DNA of 64,000 nt, taken from Thermoplasmata archaeon (GTDB taxonomy: Archaea > Thermoplasmatota > Thermoplasmata > Halarchaeoplasmatales > Halarchaeoplasmataceae). Positions 37,888 to 46,494 of this stretch are shown here, piece after piece; positions within the stretch are counted from its first letter, which is position 1; each line of letters opens with the position of its first letter. A model generated the notes under the pieces. That model saw only the letters and a program-made list of their open reading frames with translations, ran no database searches and had not been told where the DNA came from. The position numbers and the translations under genes were made by a program. The stretch is from positions 1 through 64,000 of the forward strand of contig PWHR01000059.1 in the NCBI GenBank assembly GCA_003554965.1, in the 5' to 3' direction.

Positions 37888-38727
37888 CTACACCACTTCT
37901 ACTTCGTATATGTTTTTCCCGTCCCTGTAAACACGGATTATGCCTTCTGAGGAAACGACCATCGCGATTGCCTCAGTACAATCCGTTATGTACGAAGCTG
38001 CTAGATGTCTTCCCCCTAGCCCGTCTTCTATTTTTGTCTTCATGTCATCTTCGAACATAACGTATCTTCCAGCAGCCACCGGATTACCAAATTTGTCTAA
38101 AACCAGCGCACCATCGAGCATCGCGAACTCTTTTATAGTGTTCCAATTCTCCTTTCTCTTTATGTTGTTCTTTTCATCTGCCTGTCCCCCTAAAGGATTT
38201 TGTACTGATTCAGTGGTGTGATTCAAAACATTATTCATGTCACCGATTATGAATAGAGCTCCGGCGGGAAATCCTTCCTTTCCCTCTCTTACTATCTTTG
38301 TACCTAAGTTGAAAACATATTCCAAAAGTTCTAGATCGATCCTAGTCCCCACCTCTTTTCTCAGGTTGACCACACCTAGTTCTTCCATATCAAAGCAAAG
38401 GATCGTTTTTATGTCTGCTGAAATAACTAACATCACCTCATCTTTTGCATCGATAAGACCTTCAGCAGCACAAGAAAGGACAATATCTTTAGCTTGGTCC
38501 AAAGCGTCAAGGCCTACAGCCGGACTGCCTTTAACTTTCCTGATATCGACGTTCCTTTTACCCAAAAAGGAAGATATAGCAGGTTTTTGAGTGAAAATGG
38601 TCAATGGTGTTCCTTCAATGTGATCTGAGAGCTTTTCCATCAACTCACTAGAATCCGTGTACAAGAGAACATGTGTGGGATCTATCCCTTCCACAGCGCT
38701 GAGTACCGTATCTATAAATCTAGTCAT
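37888..38727 (-). CDS. dacZ: Diadenylate cyclase DacZ-like
   Basis: Makes c-di-AMP from two ATP. The C-terminal ~170 residues are a DisA_N (DAC) domain: GALFIIGD, the DGA motif MLDGALVLDKFGNPVAAGRYV and GGRHLAASYITDCTEAIAMVVSSEG. The usual RHR reads RHL here. The N-terminal ~110 residues (LSAVEGIDPTHVLLYTDSSE onward) form the pyruvate-kinase-like domain typical of the archaeal DacZ type. c-di-AMP controls osmotic balance in Haloferax and other archaea. ATG 38727 is the apparent start. Confidence 0.9.
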   Translation of the reverse strand: MTRFIDTVLSAVEGIDPTHVLLYTDSSELMEKLSDHIEGTPLTIFTQKPAISSFLGKRNVDIRKVKGSPAVGLDALDQAKDIVLSCAAEGLIDAKDEVMLVISADIKTILCFDMEELGVVNLRKEVGTRIDLELLEYVFNLGTKIVREGKEGFPAGALFIIGDMNNVLNHTTESVQNPLGGQADEKNNIKRKENWNTIKEFAMLDGALVLDKFGNPVAAGRYVMFEDDMKTKIEDGLGGRHLAASYITDCTEAIAMVVSSEGIIRVYRDGKNIYEVEVV

Positions 38728-38792
38728 ATGTTCAGTCTCCGATTAAACCTGCATCCTTTTATCCTTTTCGGGCATATCATAGATCATCATAT

Positions 38793-39707
38793 TCATATCT
38801 CATACTCAGATAGGTCCTCAGGTATCTCGGAGTTTTCAAATATATCTCTAGCTTCATCCTCAAGCTCTCCTTTCTTTCTAAATCTTGGGCTCAGATGAGT
38901 TATGAAAAGTTTATCCACTTCTGCCTTTTTAGCGACCTCCGCAGCCATCTCGACAGTAGAATGATCGTGAGATAAAGCTGCTTCACATCTCTCCGAATCG
39001 AGTGTGCCTTCATGGATCAAAACATCCGCATCGAAAGCTCCTTCGATGATCTCTTTACAGGGTTTAGTGTCTCCAGTATACACTATTTTCTTACCCCTTC
39101 TAGGTGGACCAACGATCTCTTCAGGAGTTATAACTTTCCCATCGACTTCAACTTTTTCTCCTTTATGTAACCTGCTAAATAACGGGCCCTCCGGCACACC
39201 GATGTCTAGTGCCTTCTGCCTGTCGAACCTTCCTCTTCTATCTCTCTCCTCGAAAGAATAAGCTAGAGTGGGAACGTTATGGTTCGCTTCGATTACTCTG
39301 ATAGAGTAATCTTCAAAATCTAATCTTGCCTTTGGATTCAATTCCGTTATGTGGACGGGAAATCCGGGTCTAAAATATCCCTTCAAAACTATATCTTTAA
39401 CTATTCTAGTAGTATCTCTAGGTCCAAATATCTCTATCTTTTTTTCCCGATCGTTCATGTTCATGCTCTGCAAAAGACCTGGAAGTCCCAAGATATGATC
39501 CCCGTGAAGATGAGTTAAAAAGATCTTGTCTATCTTCATAAAGGATAGAGAAGAAGACATAAGCTGTCTTTGAGTACCCTCACCACAATCAAAGAGTATG
39601 ACTTCACCTTCGATCTTCAAACCCAGTGATGATACATTCCTTTCAGGTATAGGATAACTACCTCCAGTGCCTAGAAACACGAGTTTTATAGGTGATCCCG
39701 TTCCCAT
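38793..39707 (-). CDS. rnz: tRNase Z (RNase Z)
   Basis: Metallo-beta-lactamase-fold endonuclease that cuts the 3' trailer of tRNA precursors. Features: LVFLGTGGSYPIPERNVSSL (start), LFDCGEGTQRQL, the metal site FLTHLHGDHILGLPGLL (about residues 58-74), IVYTGDTKPCKEI, and LSHDHSTVEMAAEVAKKAEV with FITHLSPRF. Length about 304. ATG 39707 has GGAGAGAT just upstream; the longer frame to 39740 has no ribosome site. Confidence 0.96.
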   Translation of the reverse strand: MGTGSPIKLVFLGTGGSYPIPERNVSSLGLKIEGEVILFDCGEGTQRQLMSSSLSFMKIDKIFLTHLHGDHILGLPGLLQSMNMNDREKKIEIFGPRDTTRIVKDIVLKGYFRPGFPVHITELNPKARLDFEDYSIRVIEANHNVPTLAYSFEERDRRGRFDRQKALDIGVPEGPLFSRLHKGEKVEVDGKVITPEEIVGPPRRGKKIVYTGDTKPCKEIIEGAFDADVLIHEGTLDSERCEAALSHDHSTVEMAAEVAKKAEVDKLFITHLSPRFRKKGELEDEARDIFENSEIPEDLSEYEI

Positions 39708-39843
39708 CTTGATCTCTCCTGAATATCGATCTTTGAACAACAGTAATATACATGGATTTAAAGATTTGTAACGGTAATATTGTAACTGCTGGGGATATAA
39801 CTTAAATAGGTCAACACCTTTAAAATCCTCTACAGGTGGTATA

Positions 39844-40182
39844 CTGGCAGAAGAGTCAGACGAGAAAGAGTTCAGGAAACTAGACCTCGATCTAGACGAA
39901 GATATCGACGATGAATTGAAAGAAAAGTTGATGTCCAGGTTGAAAGAAGGTAAGAGGATGGAAGCCTATGCCGAACACAGGACCAAGGATATGAACTACT
40001 GTCATCTTTGCGAGACCATCAGCTACAAAAAAGTACCCGGTAAAGAGGTCGGGGAGAAATGGATATGCATAGATTGTCTTCGTCGATTGAAAGAGATACT
40101 GGACAATCTAGAAAAATGGGAGGAAGAACTAGCCTTAGAGGACCAGATGGATGAAAAGATAGACAAAGATATCGGGCTCTAA
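39844..40182 (+). CDS. Small zinc-binding protein, probable CTG start
   Basis: The frame encodes about 112 residues. A very acidic N-terminal stretch (EESDEKEFRKLDLDLDEDID) precedes a zinc-site core CHLCET...CIDCLRRL (two CxxC about 23 residues apart), then a helix and acidic end. There is no ATG, GTG or TTG between the upstream TATA region and TTG 39916, yet the extra 24 codons clearly look coding. AGGTGGT lies three bases before CTG 39844, matching spacing elsewhere in the window. TTG 39916 is the fallback start. Function unknown; probably a nucleic-acid or protein contact module. It lies upstream of the Hef gene on the same strand. Confidence 0.6.
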   Translation: MAEESDEKEFRKLDLDLDEDIDDELKEKLMSRLKEGKRMEAYAEHRTKDMNYCHLCETISYKKVPGKEVGEKWICIDCLRRLKEILDNLEKWEEELALEDQMDEKIDKDIGL

Positions 40183-40263
40183 AAAACTTCAAGTCTTCAA
40201 TAAGAGGAAAAATTACAGTCCTAGTTCACTTTTGGTCCTGAAACATTTGGGAGGCGATCGATA

Positions 40264-42600
40264 TTGAGCATAGGTAACAAAAAATTGAACAAAGAAGCCA
40301 TCGAAGAGCGAGAATACCAGGTCAATATAGCGAGAACAGCTAAAGATACTTCAACCTTGGTGGTATTACCTACTGGGCTTGGAAAGACTATCATAGCTTT
40401 GATGGTGATGGCCGATAGATTAGAAAAAGAGGAGAGCAAGAAGATCTTGTTTTTAGCACCCACTAAACCTCTGGTCAATCAACATTCAAAGGATATCGAA
40501 AAATTAATAGAAGGTGAAAAACCAGAAGTTTTTACCGGCGAAGTGAGACCCGAAAAAAGAGGCGAGTTTTGGAAAAAAAACGATATCATCGTCTCCACTC
40601 CTCAGGTGATAAAAAACGACCTCATGGCTAAAAGGATAGATCTTGAAGAAGTCTCGATGATAGTTTTCGATGAGGCTCATCGTGCAGTTGGGGATTATGC
40701 ATACGTATTCATAGGCGAAGCATATCAGGATGTAGAAGGATTGACTCTAGGTCTGACCGCATCTCCGGGAAGTGAGATAGAAGATATATTATCGGTGTGC
40801 GCAACACTAGACTTCGAACACGTCGAGATAAGAACAAAGTACGATCCAGATGTTGTTAAATATACTAATTATCTTGAAAAAGAATGGATCGAGGTAAAAC
40901 TTCCGGAAGAGCAGAAAAAGATAGTTAGTAAACTAAAGAAGATAAAAAAGAAAGAGATAAAAAAGATACAAAAATTCGGTTTTCTCGAAAATAAAAATCC
41001 GAAGAGGATCTCTAGAAAAGATCTGATAAAGGCTAGAGGAAAGATTCAAAGCGAACTACATTCATCAAATGAATCATCTCTTTACAGGGCGGCTAGTTTG
41101 ATCGCTTCATCGATAAAGATCGATCACGCGATAGACCAAGCTGAAACACAGGGTCCAGAAGGGTTGAGAGAATTTTTAGAAAAGATAAAGAACGAGGCTG
41201 AAAGCAGAGGAGGATCTAAAGCCTCTAAGCGGTTGATGAAAAGTCCTGAGATGAAAGATGTTTTAGCAAAACTGAAAAATTTAAAAAATGATCATCCCAA
41301 AATAGAGAAAGTGAACGAAATAGTGAAGGATCAATTGGAGAAAAAACCCAATTCGAGGATCATAGTTTTCACGAATTATAGGAAGACTGCTTCTAAAGTT
41401 ACGGAACGTTTGCAAAATTTAGAGGGGACAAGACCTGTGAGATTCATAGGCCAGGCAGATAGAGAAGGAGACAAAGGTCTCAAGCAGAAAGAACAGATAG
41501 AGACTATAGAAGATTTTGAATCGGGTAAATTCAACGTGTTAGTTGCAACAAGTGTAGGGGAAGAGGGATTGGACATACCAGCTACTGATCTTGTGGTATT
41601 CTATGAACCTGTTCCGTCTGAGATAAGGACTATACAGAGAAGAGGTAGGACTGCGAGGAAAAGAGAGGGGAAAGTGACCATCTTGATAACAAAAAATACT
41701 AGAGACGAGGCATATTACTGGTCTAGTAAGAGTCGAGAAAAAAAGATGCATAAGAACCTGATGAGATTGAGGGATGATCTCGAGAGTGAGATAAGCGTAG
41801 GTGATCCAATGGACGTAGACAAAAAAGGATATAAGGTTGTAGGGAAAAAAAGCAAAAAAGATCTAAAAAGGAAGCAGGAGGAAGAAGAATCTGAGAAAAA
41901 CGATGATCAGAGATCGTTGATGGATTTTGAGAGGGAGAAAGAAAAGGAAGAGAAAGATAAGGACGAATTTGAGATAACAGTCGATACGAGAGAGCAGAAC
42001 AGCAGAGTTGTTGAAAAACTTGCTAAAAAAGATATAAAGATCAACACGTCTCAACTCTCTATAGGAGATTATATAGTTTCTGAAGATACCGCGGTGGAAA
42101 GAAAAGAGGTATCTGATTTTCTTGAATCCATCACGGACGGAAGACTTTTTTCTCAGGCTAAAGCTCTCTCTGAGAATTATAGGCAGCCCATCATCATCCT
42201 TGAAGGCGAAGGACTCTATGAAAAGAGGAATATTAGGGATAATGCCATCTATGGTGCTCTGTCTTCTTTAGCCTGTGATTTTAGGATACCTGTATTGTCA
42301 GCTAAAGATGAGAAAGAAACAGCATCTCTGATCGCTACAATGGTGAAAAGAGATTCTAAGCAAAGTGATAAAGGCTCTTTATCTGTTAGAAAAGGGAAGA
42401 AGAGCATGTCGATCTATGACACTAGAAAATACATACTTGAAGGACTGCCTTCAGTCTCCGGAAAATTGGCAGATAGACTACTTGAACATTTCGGTTCTAT
42501 AAGGGAAATATTTACCGCCGATGAAGAAGAGCTTCAGGAAGTAAAAGGTATAGGACCTTCCACCGCTGAAAAGATTGTTTCTATAATCTTAGATGATTGA
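40264..42600 (+). CDS. hef: Hef helicase/nuclease (FANCM/XPF-like)
   Basis: A 778-residue repair protein acting on stalled forks. The N-terminal SF2 helicase has PTGLGKTI (about residues 37-44), APTKPLVNQH, DEAH (about 137-140), the Hef-specific helical insert, and the C-half SVGEEGLDIPATDLVVFYEP with QRRGRTAR. The C-terminal XPF nuclease has VDTREQNSRV (about 572-581), SIGDYIVSEDTAVERKEVSDF (GD-x-ERK-x3-D active site), and tandem HhH with GLPSVSGKLADRLLEHFGS and VKGIGPSTAEKIV. The start is TTG 40264, set by GGAGGCGAT five bases before it; no ATG lies near. About 80 bases after the zinc protein gene. Confidence 0.97.
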   Translation: MSIGNKKLNKEAIEEREYQVNIARTAKDTSTLVVLPTGLGKTIIALMVMADRLEKEESKKILFLAPTKPLVNQHSKDIEKLIEGEKPEVFTGEVRPEKRGEFWKKNDIIVSTPQVIKNDLMAKRIDLEEVSMIVFDEAHRAVGDYAYVFIGEAYQDVEGLTLGLTASPGSEIEDILSVCATLDFEHVEIRTKYDPDVVKYTNYLEKEWIEVKLPEEQKKIVSKLKKIKKKEIKKIQKFGFLENKNPKRISRKDLIKARGKIQSELHSSNESSLYRAASLIASSIKIDHAIDQAETQGPEGLREFLEKIKNEAESRGGSKASKRLMKSPEMKDVLAKLKNLKNDHPKIEKVNEIVKDQLEKKPNSRIIVFTNYRKTASKVTERLQNLEGTRPVRFIGQADREGDKGLKQKEQIETIEDFESGKFNVLVATSVGEEGLDIPATDLVVFYEPVPSEIRTIQRRGRTARKREGKVTILITKNTRDEAYYWSSKSREKKMHKNLMRLRDDLESEISVGDPMDVDKKGYKVVGKKSKKDLKRKQEEEESEKNDDQRSLMDFEREKEKEEKDKDEFEITVDTREQNSRVVEKLAKKDIKINTSQLSIGDYIVSEDTAVERKEVSDFLESITDGRLFSQAKALSENYRQPIIILEGEGLYEKRNIRDNAIYGALSSLACDFRIPVLSAKDEKETASLIATMVKRDSKQSDKGSLSVRKGKKSMSIYDTRKYILEGLPSVSGKLADRLLEHFGSIREIFTADEEELQEVKGIGPSTAEKIVSIILDD

Positions 42601-42666
42601 TAATTCCAACTTCCGGCAAAATACAAAAATATATAAGCCAAAAGACTCAATTAAGGATTGATCAAT

Positions 42667-44124
42667 ATGGGTAGGAGTTGGAACGGACCTTTGAAAAAAA
42701 GTAGTGATTACGTGTATACGATCCCTCAGAGCTACAAGAGAGGTATGAACGTGCCTGGATGGATCTTCGCAGACGATAAATTGATAAAATCCATCCGTCA
42801 AGACAACGCTCCCGAACAGGTGGCGAACGTCGCAACTTTACCAGGCATAATCGGTGCTTCTAAAGCCATGCCTGACATCCACTGGGGCTACGGTTTCCCT
42901 ATTGGGGGCGTGGCGGCGATGGATCCACAAGATGGTGTTATATCACCCGGAGGCGTCGGTTATGATATCAATTGTGGTGTGAGATTAGTTAAAACAGATA
43001 TAAGAGAAGATAGGGTAAGAGATGAGATAAAGCCTCTTATCAATACTATATTCGAAAACGTACCAGCTGGAGTCGGCAGAAAAAGCAGGTTGCGTCTTAA
43101 AAAAGGCCAGTTAGAAGAGGCTCTTGATTACGGGGTCGAGTGGGCCGTAGACGAAGGCTACGGTTGGGAACAGGACCTTAAACGTATAGAAGACAACGGA
43201 AGGATGGAAACCGCAGATTCGGAAAAAGTAAGTAGGAAAGCTAAAGACCGAGGTGCACCACAATTAGGCACTCTAGGCGGCGGCAATCATTTTATAGAGA
43301 TCCAGAAGGTGGAAAAAATATTCGATCCAGATGCGGCTGATTCTATTGAGATAGAGGAAGGTCAAGTGGTCACCATGATCCATACCGGTTCAAGAGGATG
43401 TGGACATCAGATAGCAACGGACTATATCAATACCATGGAGAAAGCTATCAGAAAGTACAACATCGATCTTCCAGACAAGCAATTGGCCTGTGCACCCTTC
43501 GATTCCCCTGAAGGCAGAGATTATTTTGCAGCTATGAGTTGTGGAGCCAACTATGCCTGGACCAACAGACAGCTCATACTTCACTGGGTGAGAGAGAGTT
43601 TCGAACAGGTCTTCGATGAAAGTGCAGAGGACCTTGGGATGGAACTGATCTATGATGTTTGCCACAACGTAGCTAAAAAAGAAGAACACCGAGTGGATGA
43701 TAAAAAGAAAGATGTAGTCGTACACCGAAAAGGAGCGACTAGAGCGTTCGCACCAGGAAGAAATGAAGTACCTAAGAAATACAGAGACGTTGGTCAGCCT
43801 GTCATAATACCAGGTGATATGGGGACTGCTAGCTACGTGATGATGGGTACCGAACATGCGATGAAAAGGAGCTGGGGCTCAACATGTCACGGAGCCGGTA
43901 GAGTGATGTCTAGAACCGGAGCGAGAAAAAAGTTCCGTGTAAACCAGATAAAGAGTGATCTTTCCAAGGACGGAATCTACGTCAAAGCAGCCAGTGATAA
44001 GGTACTAAAAGAGGAAAGTCCAGGTGCCTACAAAGACGTCAACAATGTGGTGGAAGTTACACACAACGCGGGATTGTCTAAAATCGTAGCTAAATTGACA
44101 CCTATCGGTGTTATGAAAGGGTGA
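42667..44124 (+). CDS. rtcB: RNA ligase RtcB
   Basis: 3'-phosphate/5'-OH RNA ligase for tRNA intron splicing and repair. The sequence has ATLPGIIGASKAMPDIHWGYGFPIGGVAA, GGVGYDINCGVRL (metal Cys), GTLGGGNHFIEIQ, HTGSRGCGHQIATDY, and STCHGAGRVMSRTGARKKF with the His that is guanylylated. Length 485 with no intein or intron. ATG 42667 follows GGATTGAT; a TATA box (AAAATATATAAG) is about 35 bases upstream. TTG 42658 is a weaker alternative. Confidence 0.98.
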   Translation: MGRSWNGPLKKSSDYVYTIPQSYKRGMNVPGWIFADDKLIKSIRQDNAPEQVANVATLPGIIGASKAMPDIHWGYGFPIGGVAAMDPQDGVISPGGVGYDINCGVRLVKTDIREDRVRDEIKPLINTIFENVPAGVGRKSRLRLKKGQLEEALDYGVEWAVDEGYGWEQDLKRIEDNGRMETADSEKVSRKAKDRGAPQLGTLGGGNHFIEIQKVEKIFDPDAADSIEIEEGQVVTMIHTGSRGCGHQIATDYINTMEKAIRKYNIDLPDKQLACAPFDSPEGRDYFAAMSCGANYAWTNRQLILHWVRESFEQVFDESAEDLGMELIYDVCHNVAKKEEHRVDDKKKDVVVHRKGATRAFAPGRNEVPKKYRDVGQPVIIPGDMGTASYVMMGTEHAMKRSWGSTCHGAGRVMSRTGARKKFRVNQIKSDLSKDGIYVKAASDKVLKEESPGAYKDVNNVVEVTHNAGLSKIVAKLTPIGVMKG

Positions 44125-44150
44125 AAAATCCTTTTTTATCTTTTTTTAAA

Positions 44151-44582
44151 TTAAAACCTAGAGCTGTGTGAACCGACTAACGAACTGATAAGACCGTCCT
44201 GATAGTCGTCTTTCTGTATCTCGTGGGATAATTTTTCCGACTGTTCTTTTGACAATTTTCTTATCTCCTCAGGTACACCCTCAACTAATGGACCGATGTT
44301 CTCCTTGTTTTCGACCATAAATGTATAAACTTTCAGTTCTTCACCTTTTTCTTCCCCGATCATTTCGATTTCGTTCCAGACCAAGTAAGTAAAGCAACTA
44401 GAGACAGCCATCGCAACTATCGCGTCAGATTCTTTCAATTTTGACTTCAAATCATGTTTTATGCCGAAATCAGATGGATTGATCACTTTGTCAGGTTCTA
44501 GATATTCTTCAATTATTTCAATGCATTTTTTCTCTGTCTTTGTTTTGAATGTGAAAGTTGGATGACTAAAATAAATATTCAT
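44151..44582 (-). CDS. Small protein, possible nucleoside deoxyribosyltransferase-like fold
   Basis: A 143-residue soluble protein. The N-terminus MNIYFSHPTFTFKTKTEKK, then INPSDFGIKHDL and ESDAIVAMAVSSCFTYLVWNEIEM, recalls nucleoside 2-deoxyribosyltransferase-like or YtoQ-type Rossmann proteins, which start with such a strand and have a glutamate after a G-x-E helix. The match is weak and I would not assign substrate. ATG 44582 follows GAGGT, better than TTG 44588. Convergent with rtcB. Confidence 0.55.
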   Translation of the reverse strand: MNIYFSHPTFTFKTKTEKKCIEIIEEYLEPDKVINPSDFGIKHDLKSKLKESDAIVAMAVSSCFTYLVWNEIEMIGEEKGEELKVYTFMVENKENIGPLVEGVPEEIRKLSKEQSEKLSHEIQKDDYQDGLISSLVGSHSSRF

Positions 44583-44606
44583 TATCAAAACCTCTGAACA
44601 GTTTTC

Positions 44607-45356
44607 TTATTCATCGTTCTCCTCTTCATCATCCTTAGGAATACCCATGAAATCTATGTGAGAACCGTCGCTTTTTTTCTGCTGATCCCCCTCATATATT
44701 ACGTCTTCTTCTGGCTCTTTTTCATCCTTTTTCGAATCAGCTTTTTCGATTTGTGATGCCTTTTCAGCTTCCTCTTTCTTCCTAGCTTCTTCTTCCATCC
44801 GCTTCATCATTATCTCCCCTTTCAACGCACCATGCCCTTTCCAAGCAAAGACCATACCGATAAGAGTCAGTACTACCGCAGGTATAGACAGTATCCGGAA
44901 TCTTTGATGCTCGTAAGTTGCGGTGTAGTTGTAAGATATATTGCCTTCATCGAATTCAAAAACTACAAATCTTGGATTCTCTTCACCAAATTCTCTATCC
45001 TCTGGTACTAGGTCAGTCAAATTTCTCGTTAAATTCTGGCCGCCTGATAGTTGAAAGGAATCTAGCTCTAAATCAGCAGAATGATTGATTCTAACATTAG
45101 CAGTTCCCACATCATCATCGGCAATTACTTCCAATGTCGCATTCCTCAAATGTCTCAACGCAGGAAAATCTATTTCCAAAACTCCTGGATCGTCTGAACC
45201 GACTTCATTCTCCGCATTAATCTCACCCATTACAGGTACAACAGCAGCGAAAGCCAATATAACAGCTATCAGCAACAAGACTGCACCTATCTGGATATCT
45301 CTATTTGATAATATCCTCAGTAAGAGGTTTCTTTCGCTCCTATCTTTTTTAGACAT
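44607..45356 (-). CDS. Two-helix membrane protein with external beta domain
   Basis: A 249-residue protein: basic N-terminus, membrane helix at about residues 20-43, an external domain of about 110 residues (FPALRHLRNATLEVIADDDVGTANVRINHS, LTRNLTDL), a second helix at about 152-172 and a highly charged C-terminal cytoplasmic tail (KMEEEARKKEEAEKASQIEK and acidic end). Function unknown. It lies 107 bases after the last gene of the transporter operon, on the same strand, and might be an accessory of the transporter. Only the position supports this. Confidence 0.55.
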   Translation of the reverse strand: MSKKDRSERNLLLRILSNRDIQIGAVLLLIAVILAFAAVVPVMGEINAENEVGSDDPGVLEIDFPALRHLRNATLEVIADDDVGTANVRINHSADLELDSFQLSGGQNLTRNLTDLVPEDREFGEENPRFVVFEFDEGNISYNYTATYEHQRFRILSIPAVVLTLIGMVFAWKGHGALKGEIMMKRMEEEARKKEEAEKASQIEKADSKKDEKEPEEDVIYEGDQQKKSDGSHIDFMGIPKDDEEENDE

Positions 45357-45463
45357 GATCCTTTAAACACCTTATTATTTTCTATCTATACTCCAATCTA
45401 TACCTTGTTGTGCTGATCAAACAATATAAAGAAAATGATGGTATAAAAGGGTTTTTACCAAGC

Positions 45464-46492
45464 CTATTTGGCCACGTCCATATCGAATTCAATCTCACCT
45501 GCAAAGTGACACTTAGCATAGTGTTCATCTTCTATCTCTCTTTCTTCTGGAACCTTCTTGGAACAGATCTTCTTCGCATGTGGACATCTCGGATGGAACC
45601 TACAAGCATCGGGTATGTTGGTTCCCGATGGTATCTCCCCAGTGATCGGGACGTCCTTTACGCCTCTACCTCTATCGGGATCTGGTTCAGGAACAGCTAC
45701 TAGCAGAGCCTGTGTGTACGGATGGAGCGGTTTGTCTAAAACATCACCAACTCTACCCTTCTCAACAAGATCACCAAGATACATTACTCCTATATAATCC
45801 GTAAAGAACCTAGTAGTAGATATATCGTGGGTGATATAGAAGTAAGTGATGTCCTCCTCATCGATCAGATCCTTCATCAGATTCAGTACCTCTGCTCTTA
45901 CAGATACATCCAGCATAGATACAGGCTCGTCCGCCACTATGAAGTCAGGATCTAGAATTATAGCTCTAGCAAGGGAAACCCTCTGTTTTTGCCCACCTGA
46001 AAGCATATGAGGATACCTTCTTAGAAATTTTTCAGGTGGTGTGAGTCTAACTTCTTCAAGGGCCTCATGAACCATGTCAGTCCTTTCTTCCCTTGTATCT
46101 CCGACATCATGTATCAACAGTGGCTCCTCTAAGACCTGTCTGATCCTATGTCTAGGATCAAGTGCCGAGAAAGGGTCTTGGTAAATTATCTGAGTTTGTC
46201 TCCTGTAGGCTTTCAGCTCTTCTTTACCACTTAGTTCAGTGATGTCTTTTCCTTTCATATAAATTGATCCATCAGTAGAATCCAATAATCTCATTATGAG
46301 TTTACCAACTGTTGTTTTACCACATCCTGATTCACCGACCACGGAAAAGTTCCTTTTCCAATAGATATCAAAGTCTATGTCATCCACGGCCTTGACTATC
46401 TGTTTTTCTTGTCCTTTGAGCTTCTGAAGGAAGCCCTGTGTGATCTCAAAATGCTTGGTTAAGTTCCTCGCTTTCAACAAAGGTTCAGGCAT
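45464..46492 (-). CDS. Peptide-type ABC transporter ATPase (DppF/OppF-like)
   Basis: A 342-residue nucleotide-binding subunit: Walker A SVVGESGCGKTTVGK (about residues 53-67), signature LSGGQKQRVSLARAIIL, Walker B DFIVADEPVSMLD, H-loop FYITHDI, and the C-terminal oligopeptide-transporter region with CRFHPRCPHAKKICSK...KCHFAGE (a Cys-rich motif that binds an Fe-S or Zn in OppDF). Fourth of the transport operon, read leftward after the OppD-like gene. GGAGGAAT precedes ATG 46492. Substrate is inferred as oligopeptides or other solutes. Confidence 0.95.
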   Translation of the reverse strand: MPEPLLKARNLTKHFEITQGFLQKLKGQEKQIVKAVDDIDFDIYWKRNFSVVGESGCGKTTVGKLIMRLLDSTDGSIYMKGKDITELSGKEELKAYRRQTQIIYQDPFSALDPRHRIRQVLEEPLLIHDVGDTREERTDMVHEALEEVRLTPPEKFLRRYPHMLSGGQKQRVSLARAIILDPDFIVADEPVSMLDVSVRAEVLNLMKDLIDEEDITYFYITHDISTTRFFTDYIGVMYLGDLVEKGRVGDVLDKPLHPYTQALLVAVPEPDPDRGRGVKDVPITGEIPSGTNIPDACRFHPRCPHAKKICSKKVPEEREIEDEHYAKCHFAGEIEFDMDVAK

Positions 46493-46494
46493 TT

